64,000 bases of DNA from Nitratireductor sp. B36 (GCF_020833685.1 NZ_JACKZY010000001.1:1314578-1378577), one strand, 5' to 3'; counted from the stretch's first letter, positions 36,874 to 47,744 are shown. Program-made: numbers and translations. Notes: a model not told the origin generated them from the letters alone.

Positions 36874-37657
36874 GGGCCGTCCCCATATAGGCCACCTTCA
36901 CCTGTTCGTCCTGGCTCACGGTCGCGTAGTCGCCGGCGGCAATGATCTCGCCACGCTGGAGCACCGTGATCCAGTCACAGAGATCGGCAACCACCTTGAG
37001 ATTGTGCTCGACCATGAGAACCGCCCTATCCTTCGCTACATCGCGAATGATATCGGCAACGGTCTCCACATCCTCATGGCCCATGCCCGCCATTGGCTCA
37101 TCGAGCAGAAGAACCTTGGGATCGAGCGCCAGCGTGGTGGCAATTTCCAGAACGCGCTTGCGGCCATAGGAGAGGTCGCCGGCCATCCTGTGGCGTTCGT
37201 TCTGGAGCCCGACCGTCTCCAGCAATTGTTCCGCGCGGGGCGTCAGGAGGTCGAGGCTGCCCAGCGAGCGCCAGAACTGATAGCCAAGCCCGCCCGGACG
37301 TTGCAGCGCAACCCGCACATTGTCGAGCACGCTCAGATGCGGAAAGATCGCCGAGATCTGGAACGACCGCACCAGCCCCATCCGCGCCACCTTGGCCGGC
37401 GGCGTGTTGGTGATGTCGCGCCCCATGAGCTCGATGCGGCCGGCACTGGGTGCCAGAAACTTGGTCAGAAGATTGAAAACCGTCGTCTTGCCGGCCCCGT
37501 TCGGGCCGATCAGGGCATGAATTTTCGCATGGTGCACGTCGAGATCGACATTCTTGACGGCAACGAACCCGGCAAAATCGCGCCGCAGACCGCGGGCGGT
37601 AAGCACCACCCGGGGCTCTGCATCATTGGCGGCGCCGGAAACCGGCGCTTCTGTCAT
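36863..37657 (-). CDS. LIV-type ABC transporter ATP-binding protein (LivG family), system 2
   Basis: 264-residue ATPase. Walker A GPNGAGKT, the LivG-type long Q-loop region (RSFQISAIFPHLSVLDNVR), signature LSYGRKR, Walker B VLLLDEPMAGMG and MVEHNLKVV. The start at 37657 has GGGGG 6 nt upstream; a GTG five codons earlier overlaps the binding-protein stop and is the alternative. Confidence 0.93.
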   Translation of the reverse strand: MTEAPVSGAANDAEPRVVLTARGLRRDFAGFVAVKNVDLDVHHAKIHALIGPNGAGKTTVFNLLTKFLAPSAGRIELMGRDITNTPPAKVARMGLVRSFQISAIFPHLSVLDNVRVALQRPGGLGYQFWRSLGSLDLLTPRAEQLLETVGLQNERHRMAGDLSYGRKRVLEIATTLALDPKVLLLDEPMAGMGHEDVETVADIIRDVAKDRAVLMVEHNLKVVADLCDWITVLQRGEIIAAGDYATVSQDEQVKVAYMGTAHDA

Positions 37658-37668
37658 GACAGCCCCCG

Positions 37669-38874
37669 TCACTGGCTAACCAGAGAGCAGCCGCTTTCAG
37701 ACGGTTTGATGTAGGCTTCCTCGCCCGGAATGGTGGCAAGGACGTTGTAATAGTCCCACGGTTCCTTGCTGTCGGCGGGTGCCTTCACTTCCATCAGATA
37801 CATGTCGTTCAGGAGGCGTCCATTGGCGCCAACCGTCGCGTCACGCGCGAAGAGGTCGTTGACCTTCATTTCGTGCAGCTTTGCAGCGACAGCTTCCGTT
37901 TCGTCCGTACCGGCTTCCTTGATGGCTTTGAGGTACTGCATCACGGCAGAATAGGTACCAGCCTGGATCATGTTGGGCATACGCTCGGTGCGTTCGTAAT
38001 AACGGCGGGCGAACTCGCGCGATTCATCATCGCGATCCCAGTAGAAGCCTTCCGTCAGCGTCAGCCCCTGCGCGGCTTCAAGGCCAAGACCGTGAACCTC
38101 GGCCAGCGTGAACAGAAGAGCTGCCAGGCGCTGCCCGCCAGCCACGATGCCGAATTCGGCGGCCTGCTTGATCGCATTTGCCGTGTCGAGACCGGCATTG
38201 GCCAGGCCAATCACCTTCGCGCCCGAGGCCTGCGCCTGAAGCAGGAAGGAGGAGAAGTCGGTGGTGGCAAGCGGATGCCGCACGGCGCCCAGGATTTCAC
38301 CGCCCTTGGATTTTGCGAAATTGCCGGTCTGCTCTTCGAGCGAATAGCCGAACGCATAGTCCGCGGTCAGGAAGAACCAGGTGTCCCCACCCTGCTCCAC
38401 CAATGCGCCGCCGGTGCCAACCGCCAGCGCATGCGTGTCATAGGCCCAGTGGAAACCATAGGGCGAGCACTGCGCGCCGGTCAGTTCGGTGGTCGCCGCG
38501 CCGGTGACCATGTTGATCTTCTTCTTCTCTTTCGAGATGCCCTGCACGGCCAGCGCCACCGACGAGGTGGTCAGCTCCATGATCGCATCCACCGCTTCCG
38601 TGTCATACCACTGGCGGGCGATGTTGGAGGCGATGTCGGGCTTGTTCTGATGGTCGGCGGTGATCACCTCGATGGGCTTCTCCAGAACCGTGCCGCCGAA
38701 ATCCTCAACCGCCATCAGCGCGGCTTCGTAGGACCATTTTCCGCCGAAATCGGCATAGACGCCCGACTGGTCGTTCAGGATGCCGATCTTCACCTTCTCA
38801 TCGGAAACCTGTGCCATTGCGGGCATGGCGGTGGCCGTCATGAGGGCCATGGATGCAAGCGCAAGAACTTTCAT
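37669..38874 (-). CDS. LIV-type ABC transporter substrate-binding protein, system 2
   Basis: 401-residue periplasmic binding protein (Peripla_BP_6 family), with a signal peptide ending near AMPAMA-QVS and a mature start VKIGILNDQSGVYADFGG. It is the first gene of a six-gene leftward operon and has GGAGGAAAG before the ATG at 38874. The variant with DYAFGYSLEEQT and a C-terminal YIKPSESGCSL is close to the branch of LIV binding proteins seen with dehydrogenases rather than amino-acid enzymes. The ligand may be an alcohol or aromatic compound that the GMC enzyme oxidises (inference). Confidence 0.92.
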   Translation of the reverse strand: MKVLALASMALMTATAMPAMAQVSDEKVKIGILNDQSGVYADFGGKWSYEAALMAVEDFGGTVLEKPIEVITADHQNKPDIASNIARQWYDTEAVDAIMELTTSSVALAVQGISKEKKKINMVTGAATTELTGAQCSPYGFHWAYDTHALAVGTGGALVEQGGDTWFFLTADYAFGYSLEEQTGNFAKSKGGEILGAVRHPLATTDFSSFLLQAQASGAKVIGLANAGLDTANAIKQAAEFGIVAGGQRLAALLFTLAEVHGLGLEAAQGLTLTEGFYWDRDDESREFARRYYERTERMPNMIQAGTYSAVMQYLKAIKEAGTDETEAVAAKLHEMKVNDLFARDATVGANGRLLNDMYLMEVKAPADSKEPWDYYNVLATIPGEEAYIKPSESGCSLVSQ

Positions 38875-39097
38875 AATCGATCTTTCCTCCCAAAACGGTG
38901 AACCCTGGCCAGCACGAGACGCGTGGCAGCGGCTATCCAGATCCGCAAGGCGCGTTCGTGCTCCTCCGCACGCCACCCTGCAGGAAAATCGGCATGATCA
39001 ATCTGGATGGTGAAGCCGGTGCGAACCGGGCCTCCCTTCCCTCATGCACGACCATGCCTATAGTCATAGCATTGACCTTTCCGCACACAACTCTCTA

Positions 39098-39122
39098 TTT
39101 TTGCACAAACACGGTGCAAAAA
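39098..39122. promoter_or_regulatory. LysR-type operator upstream of the LIV system 2 regulator
   Basis: TTTTTGCAC at 39098-39106 and its exact complement GTGCAAAAA at 39114-39122 flank 7 bp. The TTGCAC-N7-GTGCAA core fits LysR-type binding sites. It ends 11 bp before the lysR-like start and follows a -35-like TTGACC at 39072-39077, so it probably serves autoregulation and, through the 259-bp gap, activation of the divergent operon. Confidence 0.6.
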
Positions 39123-39133
39123 CGTACAGATTG

Positions 39134-40045
39134 ATGCGACCATTTTCCTGGGACGACCTTCAATACTTCCTGGCTGTCGCGCGGACAGGCCAGCTCTCGG
39201 CGGCGGCGCGTAAGCTCCGGACCAATCACGCCACGGTTTCCCGCCGCATCGACCGGCTGGAGCAGGCGCTGGGGACGCGTCTTTTCGAGCGCAATCCGCG
39301 CGGCTATCTCCTGACGGCGGCCGGCGAGAAAATGGTGGAGCGGGCCGAGGTGATCGAACGCGAAGCCTCGCAGGTTCAAAGCGAGCTTGCCGGCGATGCA
39401 ACCTCCGTCAGCGGTGTCGTGCGCATCAGCACGCTGGAAGGGTTCGGCAATTTCTTTCTCGCCGACCGCCTGCCCGATCTGGCGCGTTCCCTGCCCAGCC
39501 TGTCGATCGAGCTTCTCATCATCCAGCAGATCGTCTCACTGTCACGCCGCGAGGCGGACATGTCGGTGACGCTATCGACAAACCGGGCGGGTTCCCACCA
39601 CTATGAGAAGATCACTATGTACCGGCTGTTTCTGTATGGCACCCGCGATTATCTGGAGAAGCATCCTCCGGTGCGCCGCAAATCCGATCTGGCGTCCCAT
39701 CGCATCATTGGCTACATCGAAGACATGATCTTCACGCCGGGCCTCGATTACCATCGGGAGATCCTGCCGGGCGCCCGCGCCTTCTATCAGAGCTCCAGCA
39801 TTCACGCCCAACTCGCCGCGACGCGAAAAGGGCTGGGGCTGTGCGTAATGCCGAACTTCATGGCGCGACACTATCCCGATCTTGTTCCCGTCATTCCGAA
39901 GGAGATTCACCTTGAACGCTACTACTGGTGCATCGCCCATCAGGACGTCGCCCACACGCCCCGAATCCGGATGCTGACCGACTTCATCAAGACGGAAGCG
40001 GAGGCCGCGAAGGACGATTTTCACGGCCAACAGCTTTTGGCGTAA
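39134..40045 (+). CDS. LysR-family transcriptional regulator, divergent from LIV system 2
   Basis: 303 residues. The N-terminal winged helix (WDDLQYFLAVARTGQLSAAARKLRTNHATVSRRIDRLE) and the linker RLFERNPRGYLLTAAGE are standard. The remaining 210 residues form the substrate-binding-like effector domain. The sequence style (WDDLQYFLAVA, TNHATVSRRI) is that of the subgroup which often controls dehydrogenase or transporter genes in rhizobia. The start at 39134 fits the family length; 30 earlier in-frame codons cover the operator. It probably activates the six-gene operon at 32682-38874. Confidence 0.92.
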   Translation: MRPFSWDDLQYFLAVARTGQLSAAARKLRTNHATVSRRIDRLEQALGTRLFERNPRGYLLTAAGEKMVERAEVIEREASQVQSELAGDATSVSGVVRISTLEGFGNFFLADRLPDLARSLPSLSIELLIIQQIVSLSRREADMSVTLSTNRAGSHHYEKITMYRLFLYGTRDYLEKHPPVRRKSDLASHRIIGYIEDMIFTPGLDYHREILPGARAFYQSSSIHAQLAATRKGLGLCVMPNFMARHYPDLVPVIPKEIHLERYYWCIAHQDVAHTPRIRMLTDFIKTEAEAAKDDFHGQQLLA

Positions 40046-40192
40046 AAGCAAGGCGTTTTACCGAAAACGGCAGCGTTTTACTGCGAATTCCGGAATTCCG
40101 GGACTTTTAGGGAATTTTGTCGCAAGCTGAATTGTCACATGGCCATGCGGTCTTCATTCGATGAGACTGCGCCCCGAAATGGAGAGGCCGCG

Positions 40193-40612
40193 ATGAAGAA
40201 CGCCCAATACACGCCCACCGACAACCCGATGCTGACGGGGACCCTTGGCCGCTGCCCGCAATGCCAGCAGGGCCACATCTTCAAAGGCTATCTCCAGCTT
40301 GCGGAGAGCTGCGAAGTCTGCGGGCTCGACTATTCTTTCGCCGATCCGGCCGACGGCCCGGCCTTCTTTGCGATGACCATTGCCGCCGTTCCCGCGCTTG
40401 CCTTCGGCGTCTGGTTCCAGATGGCATTCGAACTGCCGCTTTGGGTCCATGTTTTCACGACCGTGCCGCTGACGATCCTGAGCTGTATGGCGCTTCTGCG
40501 CCCGCTCAAGGGCTGGCTTGTCTGCTCGCAATATTTTCACAAGGCCGAGGAAGGCTCCATCGACCACGCCTGGCACAGCGAGGCGGCGAAAAACAAGGGC
40601 GATCAGGCCTAG
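40193..40612 (+). CDS. DUF983 membrane protein
   Basis: 139 residues. A zinc-ribbon-like N-terminal part with paired cysteines (RCPQCQQGHIF and CEVCGLDYSF) is followed by two membrane helices (about 55-75 and 85-105) and a cytoplasmic tail. This is the DUF983 (PF06170) arrangement, common near cytochrome oxidase genes in alphaproteobacteria, though no such genes are near here. The function is unknown. The start at 40193 has GGAGAGG upstream; an ATG 18 codons earlier lacks one. It stands alone between a LysR gene and the M14 peptidase gene. Confidence 0.88.
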   Translation: MKNAQYTPTDNPMLTGTLGRCPQCQQGHIFKGYLQLAESCEVCGLDYSFADPADGPAFFAMTIAAVPALAFGVWFQMAFELPLWVHVFTTVPLTILSCMALLRPLKGWLVCSQYFHKAEEGSIDHAWHSEAAKNKGDQA

Positions 40613-40619
40613 ATCGCCA

Positions 40620-40637
40620 TGCGTCCATCCGGACGCA
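40620..40637. terminator. Small hairpin downstream of the DUF983 gene
   Basis: TGCGTCC at 40620-40626 and GGACGCA at 40631-40637 form a perfect 7-bp stem with an ATCC tetraloop, 8 bp after the DUF983 stop. No T run follows, so it is only a possible terminator or transcript-end stabiliser. Confidence 0.4.
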
Positions 40638-40666
40638 CAAAGGACGATCTAGGTAGTCTATAGTTG

Positions 40667-40716
40667 GAGCATCGGAATAATCCGAAAACCGGATTCCACT
40701 TTTCGGTCCGATGCTC
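40667..40716. repeat. Rhizobial intergenic palindromic element
   Basis: A 50-bp element with perfect 10-bp outer arms (GAGCATCGGA and TCCGATGCTC) and an inner CCGAAAA/TTTTCGG pair. Sequences of this form (GCATCGGACCGAAAAG...) are, from memory, very common between genes in Rhizobiales genomes. It lies between converging genes and reaches the stop codon of the M14 peptidase gene, where it may act as a bidirectional transcript end. Confidence 0.75.
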
Positions 40717-42461
40717 TAAACCGTCAGGTTCTCCGCCATCATTTCCTGAAGCGCATCATAGGCGGCAAGCACCGTTCGGGTTTGCGCTTCATGGGCAAGC
40801 CGAAACGCGTCGCCATAGACCGTCTCGTCCGGATATTCGGTGATGAGCGTCATCGGCGCGTCGTGGCGGTCGACTTCCGTGATGGTGATCGGGAAGCCGT
40901 TCAACACCTCGAACTGAAGTGCACCGGCGTGGATCTCGTACAGCCGGATCTGCGCCGCGTTGAAGGCGACGAGGCCCGGAACCTTTGCAAGTTCAGCCGT
41001 TACCTTTTCGATGAGACGGCGCGTGCGCTCGGCCCAGCCGGGCTTGTGACGGGCGACCAGGAAAAAGCCCTTCGGCACGGTCCACATCTCGAATCCGCGC
41101 GGAATGTAGCCCGTCAGCGGCCGTGTCCATTCATGCGAGGGGTAGCCGTGCAGATTGACGTGGAGCACGGCCTTGGTGCGTGAATAGGCTTCGCGGCGAA
41201 TGGCTTTTTCATAAAGCGGTTCAGCCTCACGATATTCCAGATCGTCGCCGAGCGCGGTGTAACGGGCGGCGTGGTGCATATGGTGCGGCTGGCTCTGGCA
41301 CAGCGCATAATGCAGCGCATAACCGTCCGGGTTTTCCAGCGGCGAAACCGTGAAATGCGCGCCCTCGCGCTCAGAGAGCAGCGAAGCACCGCGCAGGGCG
41401 CCGGCAACGCCGGAGATCTCGTTGGGATGCTGCCCGCCGCTCAGCATGATCGGGTGGTCGGTTCCGCGCACATAGCGCGCCGGTACCGGGCGGCCGGAAC
41501 GCGATGAAACCTCGAACGCCTCGCCGCCGATCTCTTCAAGCGTCTCGTTGACCATCGAGACGGAGAACGGCCCCTCCGCCTCGTGCAGCGGCTGCGCCGG
41601 CCAAAAGGCGGGTTCGGTGGTGAGCGGCCGGGTCTCGACCTTGACGGTGATCGCGCCTTCGCCTGCCGCTATCACCGGAATGATCTGACCGGGCTGGAGC
41701 CCGCGCGACCCGAGCTTGCGGCCCGACTTCTTCTGGAAGAGTTCAAGCAGCGAGAAATAGAAATCCTCGTGCAGCGCTTCATGCAGACTGATCGCTTCCT
41801 CGCCGACCGGGAGACGCGTGTCTGCGCCGGGCATGGACACAGCAATGTGCAGCGCTTCGAAAAAAGGCTCGTCTTCACCCCATGGATGGGCATCGATGGC
41901 GGCCATCGTTTCGTGGAACAGGCGCTCGAAATCGGTTGCGAGCGCTTCGTCAAAAACGCGGCCATCCGGGTGACGCACGCGCAGCCAGCCACAGGGCGAG
42001 AGAAGCTCTTCGCCAATGTGATCGTCGGCAAGCCGGTTGGGCGCGAAGACCGCATGGCGCGAAACGGCGCCGTCCGCCGCCGTGATCTCGACACCATATT
42101 CGAGCGGGCCATCGACCGGCGCGGAGGTGAAACTGATCTCGGCCTCGCCCACCATCCCTGCCAGAGGATAGGCCTCCAGAAGGAAACGCTGCTCGGCAGC
42201 GGCAGAGCTTACCGGATAGGTGATGGCGATGCGCGGCGCGGCGGGCACGTCTTCCAGAAAGAAATGAACCAGCGGCTTGTAAGCGCTGTGCAGCCGCGCC
42301 TTAATGCCCACTTCCGCAAAGCGCTTTTCGGCGGCGCGGCGCGCCGCCTCATCCTCGAAAAGCCATGCCTCCAGCTCGCCGCCGCGCCATGCCTCAATGG
42401 CGTATTCGGCAACCAGACGGTCGAGCGTGCGGTCGAAGGTCTTTTCGAAGATCGAGGTCAT
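40716..42461 (-). CDS. M14-family zinc carboxypeptidase-like protein in a peptide-transport operon
   Basis: 581 residues. The C-terminal half (about 335-560) is a zinc carboxypeptidase-like domain with metal motif GGQHPNE (HxxE), third ligand in VNLHGYP, and a candidate catalytic glutamate in ITEVDRH. The N-terminal 320 residues are a less familiar region with no motif I recognise. There is no signal peptide, so it acts in the cytoplasm. The start at 42461 overlaps the permease stop as ATGA. Location at the end of a peptide importer operon suggests it trims or deacylates the imported peptide. The stop codon borders the intergenic palindrome. Confidence 0.82.
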   Translation of the reverse strand: MTSIFEKTFDRTLDRLVAEYAIEAWRGGELEAWLFEDEAARRAAEKRFAEVGIKARLHSAYKPLVHFFLEDVPAAPRIAITYPVSSAAAEQRFLLEAYPLAGMVGEAEISFTSAPVDGPLEYGVEITAADGAVSRHAVFAPNRLADDHIGEELLSPCGWLRVRHPDGRVFDEALATDFERLFHETMAAIDAHPWGEDEPFFEALHIAVSMPGADTRLPVGEEAISLHEALHEDFYFSLLELFQKKSGRKLGSRGLQPGQIIPVIAAGEGAITVKVETRPLTTEPAFWPAQPLHEAEGPFSVSMVNETLEEIGGEAFEVSSRSGRPVPARYVRGTDHPIMLSGGQHPNEISGVAGALRGASLLSEREGAHFTVSPLENPDGYALHYALCQSQPHHMHHAARYTALGDDLEYREAEPLYEKAIRREAYSRTKAVLHVNLHGYPSHEWTRPLTGYIPRGFEMWTVPKGFFLVARHKPGWAERTRRLIEKVTAELAKVPGLVAFNAAQIRLYEIHAGALQFEVLNGFPITITEVDRHDAPMTLITEYPDETVYGDAFRLAHEAQTRTVLAAYDALQEMMAENLTV

Positions 42462-43306
42462 GTTTCTGTGCGTCCTGTTGGATCGAGAAGATCGCGCAGC
42501 CAGTCGCCAAGCAGGTTCAGGCCGAGCACGGTGAAGAGAATGGCAAGTCCGGGAAAGACGCTGACCCACCATGCGTTCTGCAGATAGGTGCGGCCATCGG
42601 CCAGCATGCCGCCCCAGCTCGGGATGGTCGGATCGACGCCGAGGCCAAGGAAGGTGAGCGAGCTTTCCAAGAGGATGTTGGTGGCGACGTTGAGCGTCAT
42701 CAGAACGATGACCGGGCCGGCGAGGTTCGGCAGAAGGTGCTGAAACAGGATCTTGAAATCCGGCACGCCGATGGCCTTGGCCGCATGGATGAACTCACGG
42801 TCGTTGAGCGACAGGACCGAGCCGCGCACAAGGCGGGCATACTGAACCCATTGCGACACGATGAGCAGGATGATCGTGTTGGTGATGCCGCCACCCACAA
42901 TGGCGATGAAGGTGATGGCCAGCAGGATGAAGGGAAGCGCGAGCTGCACGTCGGCAAAGCGCATGACGAGCATGTCCCAGAAGCCGCGATAATAGCCCGA
43001 GATCAACCCCATCACGACACCGACCACCACGGCGCCGGCAACGGAGGTGAAGCCCACCAGAAGCGAAATCTTGCCGCCGGTTATCACACGCGCCAGCACA
43101 TCTCGGCCCAGCGGATCGGTGCCCAGAATGTGCGCCCAGTCGGTAAACGGTTTTGTGAGACGTGCCGTCAGATTGATCTGCTCGCCGCCATCGGGAAAGA
43201 GCAGCGGTGAAAGCAGAACCAGAAGCGTCATCGTTCCGGCAAGTAGAATGCCGAGAATGAACTCGATGTTCTTGAAGTGACGCAAACGCGAAACAGCCTG
43301 TGCCAT
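42458..43306 (-). CDS. Peptide-type ABC transporter permease (DppC family), system A
   Basis: 282 residues with the DppC/OppC layout: an N-terminal helix, HILGTDPLGRDVLARVITGGKISL, the permease domain with the EAA-like AAKAIGVPDFKILFQHLLPN, and LTFLGLGVDPTIPSWG near the end. It forms the channel with the DppB-type protein 14 bp upstream and is translationally coupled to the M14 peptidase gene downstream. Confidence 0.94.
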   Translation of the reverse strand: MAQAVSRLRHFKNIEFILGILLAGTMTLLVLLSPLLFPDGGEQINLTARLTKPFTDWAHILGTDPLGRDVLARVITGGKISLLVGFTSVAGAVVVGVVMGLISGYYRGFWDMLVMRFADVQLALPFILLAITFIAIVGGGITNTIILLIVSQWVQYARLVRGSVLSLNDREFIHAAKAIGVPDFKILFQHLLPNLAGPVIVLMTLNVATNILLESSLTFLGLGVDPTIPSWGGMLADGRTYLQNAWWVSVFPGLAILFTVLGLNLLGDWLRDLLDPTGRTET

Positions 43307-43320
43307 GATTGCGTCCTTTC

Positions 43321-44244
43321 CTATCGGTTGCGGATGCGCGGATCGACCAGCCCATAGGCGATGTCGACCAAAAGGTTGACGCCGATGATGAGCAGCGAAA
43401 GCACGGTGATGACCGCCTGCAGGACCGGATAGTCACGTCCGGCCACCGCATCGAAGGCGAGCGTGCCGAGGCCCGGCCAGTTGAACACGCGCTCGATCAC
43501 CACGATGCCACCCAGAAGGCCGCCGAACTGGAGGCCGAAATAGGTGATCAGCGGAATGGCGCAGTTTCTGAGCGCATGCTTGTAGAGCACCTTGCTCTCG
43601 CTCAGGCCCTTGGCGCGGGCGACCTGGATGTACTGCGAGCGCAGCGTCTCAAGCATGGCCGTGCGCACCAGGCGCACATTGGTGGCGGTGAGAATGACCC
43701 CCATGGTGACCGCCGGCATGATGAAGCTGGCAAACCCGCTCATGCCTGATGGCGGCAGCCATTGCAGCATGATCGAGAACACCAGGACGAGCATGATGGC
43801 GAGCCAGAAATTCGGAAAGGAAAGCCCGACCAGAGACAGGATACGGATCACCTGATCAGCGGTCTTGCCCTTGTTGACCGCCGCGTGGATGCCAAGCGGA
43901 ATTGAAATCGCGATGGAGACCAGCATGGAGGAGAAGGCCAGCGCCAGCGTGGCCGGCAAAGCCTTGGAAATGAGCAGGGATACCGAGGTGCCTCCGAGGA
44001 AGCTGCGGCCGAAATCGCCGACAAACAGACCTTTGATGAAATCCCAGTACTGGGCGATGAACGGTTCGTTGAGGCCGAGCGCCTGACGGATATTCGCCAG
44101 GTCCTCTTCCGTGACGCTGCCCGCACCCTGGGAGAGCATGAGTGCAGGATCACCGGTCAGCCGGATGGCGAACGACACCGTGAGGGTGACGACGAAAACG
44201 ACGAACACCGCCTGCAGGATGCGTTTGAGAAGAAAACTGGCCAC
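43321..44244 (-). CDS. Peptide-type ABC transporter permease (DppB family), system A
   Basis: 307 residues. It begins VASFLLKRILQAVFVVFVVT (family pattern), with the ARAKGLSESKVLYKHALRNCAIPL loop and ERVFNWPGLGTLAFDA. The start is GTG at 44244, where GGAGG lies 5 nt upstream; the 12 codons before it, up to 44280, are not family-like. It lies 92 bp after the binding-protein gene, across an intercistronic hairpin. Confidence 0.93.
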   Translation of the reverse strand: MASFLLKRILQAVFVVFVVTLTVSFAIRLTGDPALMLSQGAGSVTEEDLANIRQALGLNEPFIAQYWDFIKGLFVGDFGRSFLGGTSVSLLISKALPATLALAFSSMLVSIAISIPLGIHAAVNKGKTADQVIRILSLVGLSFPNFWLAIMLVLVFSIMLQWLPPSGMSGFASFIMPAVTMGVILTATNVRLVRTAMLETLRSQYIQVARAKGLSESKVLYKHALRNCAIPLITYFGLQFGGLLGGIVVIERVFNWPGLGTLAFDAVAGRDYPVLQAVITVLSLLIIGVNLLVDIAYGLVDPRIRNR

Positions 44245-44291
44245 CAGAGCCTCCGGGATAGGTTCTGCGCGCTCGCGCAAAGTTCACGGGC

Positions 44292-44317
44292 TCGGGGGCG
44301 GCACGGGCCGCCCCCGA
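44292..44317 (-). terminator. Intercistronic hairpin after the system A binding-protein gene
   Basis: An 11-bp perfect GC-rich stem (44292-44302 with 44307-44317) and a 4-nt loop lie in the 92-bp gap between the binding-protein and DppB-type genes, read leftward. No T tract follows. It probably stabilises the upstream mRNA or partly attenuates, raising binding protein over permease. Confidence 0.6.
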
Positions 44318-44336
44318 CATTCATGTCCTGGGAGGA

Positions 44337-45866
44337 CTATTCGACTTCAACCTCGTTGAGGCGCATGCGGCTGTCCGGCGGCGCGATGAAATTCTTCACC
44401 CGCTTGTTGACGCCGTAAATCGCATTGAGGTTGTAGAGCGGCATTTCGAGCGCGCGATCGGCCGCATAACGGGCGATCTCCTGCAGCACTTTCTCGCGCT
44501 TTTCAGCGTCGATCATCGGGCGCTGCGATTCCAGAAGCGCATCGAGCTCCTTGTCGCTGTCATACGGGTTCCAGCGCTCGCCCGTGTGGTACATCAGGTA
44601 GGCGGTGTTGTCGTAGTCGAGCGTCCAACCGCCCCAGCTCTGCTGGAACATTTCGCCGGTCTTGCCCTGCGGGATGATATCGTTGAGCAGGACATTGGTC
44701 TCATACGGCTTGATGGTGGCGTTGAGGCCGACCATCTGCAGATAGCTGGCGACCGCCTGGGTGACTTCACCGAAGGTGGCATCATTGCCGCGAATGTCGA
44801 TCTGGACCGGTGCGCCGGCAGCAACGCCCGCTTCCTTCAGAAGCTCCTTGGCCTTTGCCTGATCGAAGGGCAGCGGCTCCATCTCCGGGTCGTAACCGAA
44901 GGACAGTTCCGACTGGAAGGATGCGATCTGCTTGGCCTGTCCGCCGAGAACAGCGTCGATGATGGCCTTGCGGTCGACAGCCATGATCATCGCCTTGCGT
45001 ACGCGCTCATCAGCGGTGATGCCGTTGCCGGTGTTGAAGCGCAGGGCATAGACCGTCGGGCTGGTGACCGAGCGGATTTCGAGCTTCTCATCCGCCTCGA
45101 TGGTGGGAACCATGGAGATCGGAATGGTCGGCGGGATGACGATGTCGACACGGCCGGCCTGCAGCTCGGCAACGGCGGTGGCCGGCTCCGAGATGAAGCG
45201 GTACTCGACAGCGTCGAGCTTCGGTGCACCGCCCCAGTGATCGGCAAAGGCTTCAAGCTTCACGCCGACCTTCGGCTCGTAAGAGGTCATCTTGAACGGG
45301 CCGGTGCCAACGGGATTTGCGTTGACGAAGTCTTCTTCGTTCTCCGTGACGTATTTCGGCGGCACGATCATCGCGCCATAGCCGGCGAGCTTGGTGATCA
45401 GCACCGGGTCGGGTTGGGTCAGAACCAGATCCACCGTGAAATCGTCAACGATCTCGACCTTTTCGATGACGGCATAGTTGGAGCGCTGCGGGCCCTTCTT
45501 GCCTTCTTCGCCAAGCAGGCGGTCGAAGGTGAATTTCACGGCCTCGGCGTTAAAATCCTCGCCATTGTGGAACTTGACGCCTTCGCGCAGCTTGAAGCGG
45601 ATGCGCTTGCCCTCGTCGAGCACGTCCCACTCGGTGGCCAGTGCGGGCACGATCTTCGTGTCGGGACCGCGATAGACCAGACCGTCATAGATGTTGGTGG
45701 CGACGGACGACCAGTTCACCAGGAAGGTGTCGATGGGGTCCCAGCTGCCCGGATCCTGCGGGGAAGAAATGGTGAGCGTGCCTGCGGCCTGCGCCGGCAT
45801 CGCGCCGAACGGCAGCGCCGCCAGCACGGCGGCCAGCAATGCGCCGCGTGTTTTGCCGAATGTCAT
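44337..45866 (-). CDS. Peptide-type ABC transporter substrate-binding protein, system A
   Basis: 509-residue SBP_bac_5-family protein with a signal peptide ending near AMPAQA-AGT. Family blocks include WDPIDTFLVNWSSVATNIYDGLV, GVKFHNGEDFNAEAVKFTFDRL and NPVGTGPFKMTSYEP. Members bind di- and oligopeptides, nickel complexes or opines, and the ligand cannot be told from sequence. It follows the fused ATPase gene by 39 bp, so ATPase comes first in this operon, an unusual order. Confidence 0.93.
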   Translation of the reverse strand: MTFGKTRGALLAAVLAALPFGAMPAQAAGTLTISSPQDPGSWDPIDTFLVNWSSVATNIYDGLVYRGPDTKIVPALATEWDVLDEGKRIRFKLREGVKFHNGEDFNAEAVKFTFDRLLGEEGKKGPQRSNYAVIEKVEIVDDFTVDLVLTQPDPVLITKLAGYGAMIVPPKYVTENEEDFVNANPVGTGPFKMTSYEPKVGVKLEAFADHWGGAPKLDAVEYRFISEPATAVAELQAGRVDIVIPPTIPISMVPTIEADEKLEIRSVTSPTVYALRFNTGNGITADERVRKAMIMAVDRKAIIDAVLGGQAKQIASFQSELSFGYDPEMEPLPFDQAKAKELLKEAGVAAGAPVQIDIRGNDATFGEVTQAVASYLQMVGLNATIKPYETNVLLNDIIPQGKTGEMFQQSWGGWTLDYDNTAYLMYHTGERWNPYDSDKELDALLESQRPMIDAEKREKVLQEIARYAADRALEMPLYNLNAIYGVNKRVKNFIAPPDSRMRLNEVEVE

Positions 45867-45905
45867 GGAAAGTCCTCCGTTTCTTTTGCGTTTGTGTTCC
45901 AGTGT

Positions 45906-47744
<1,839 letters not shown>

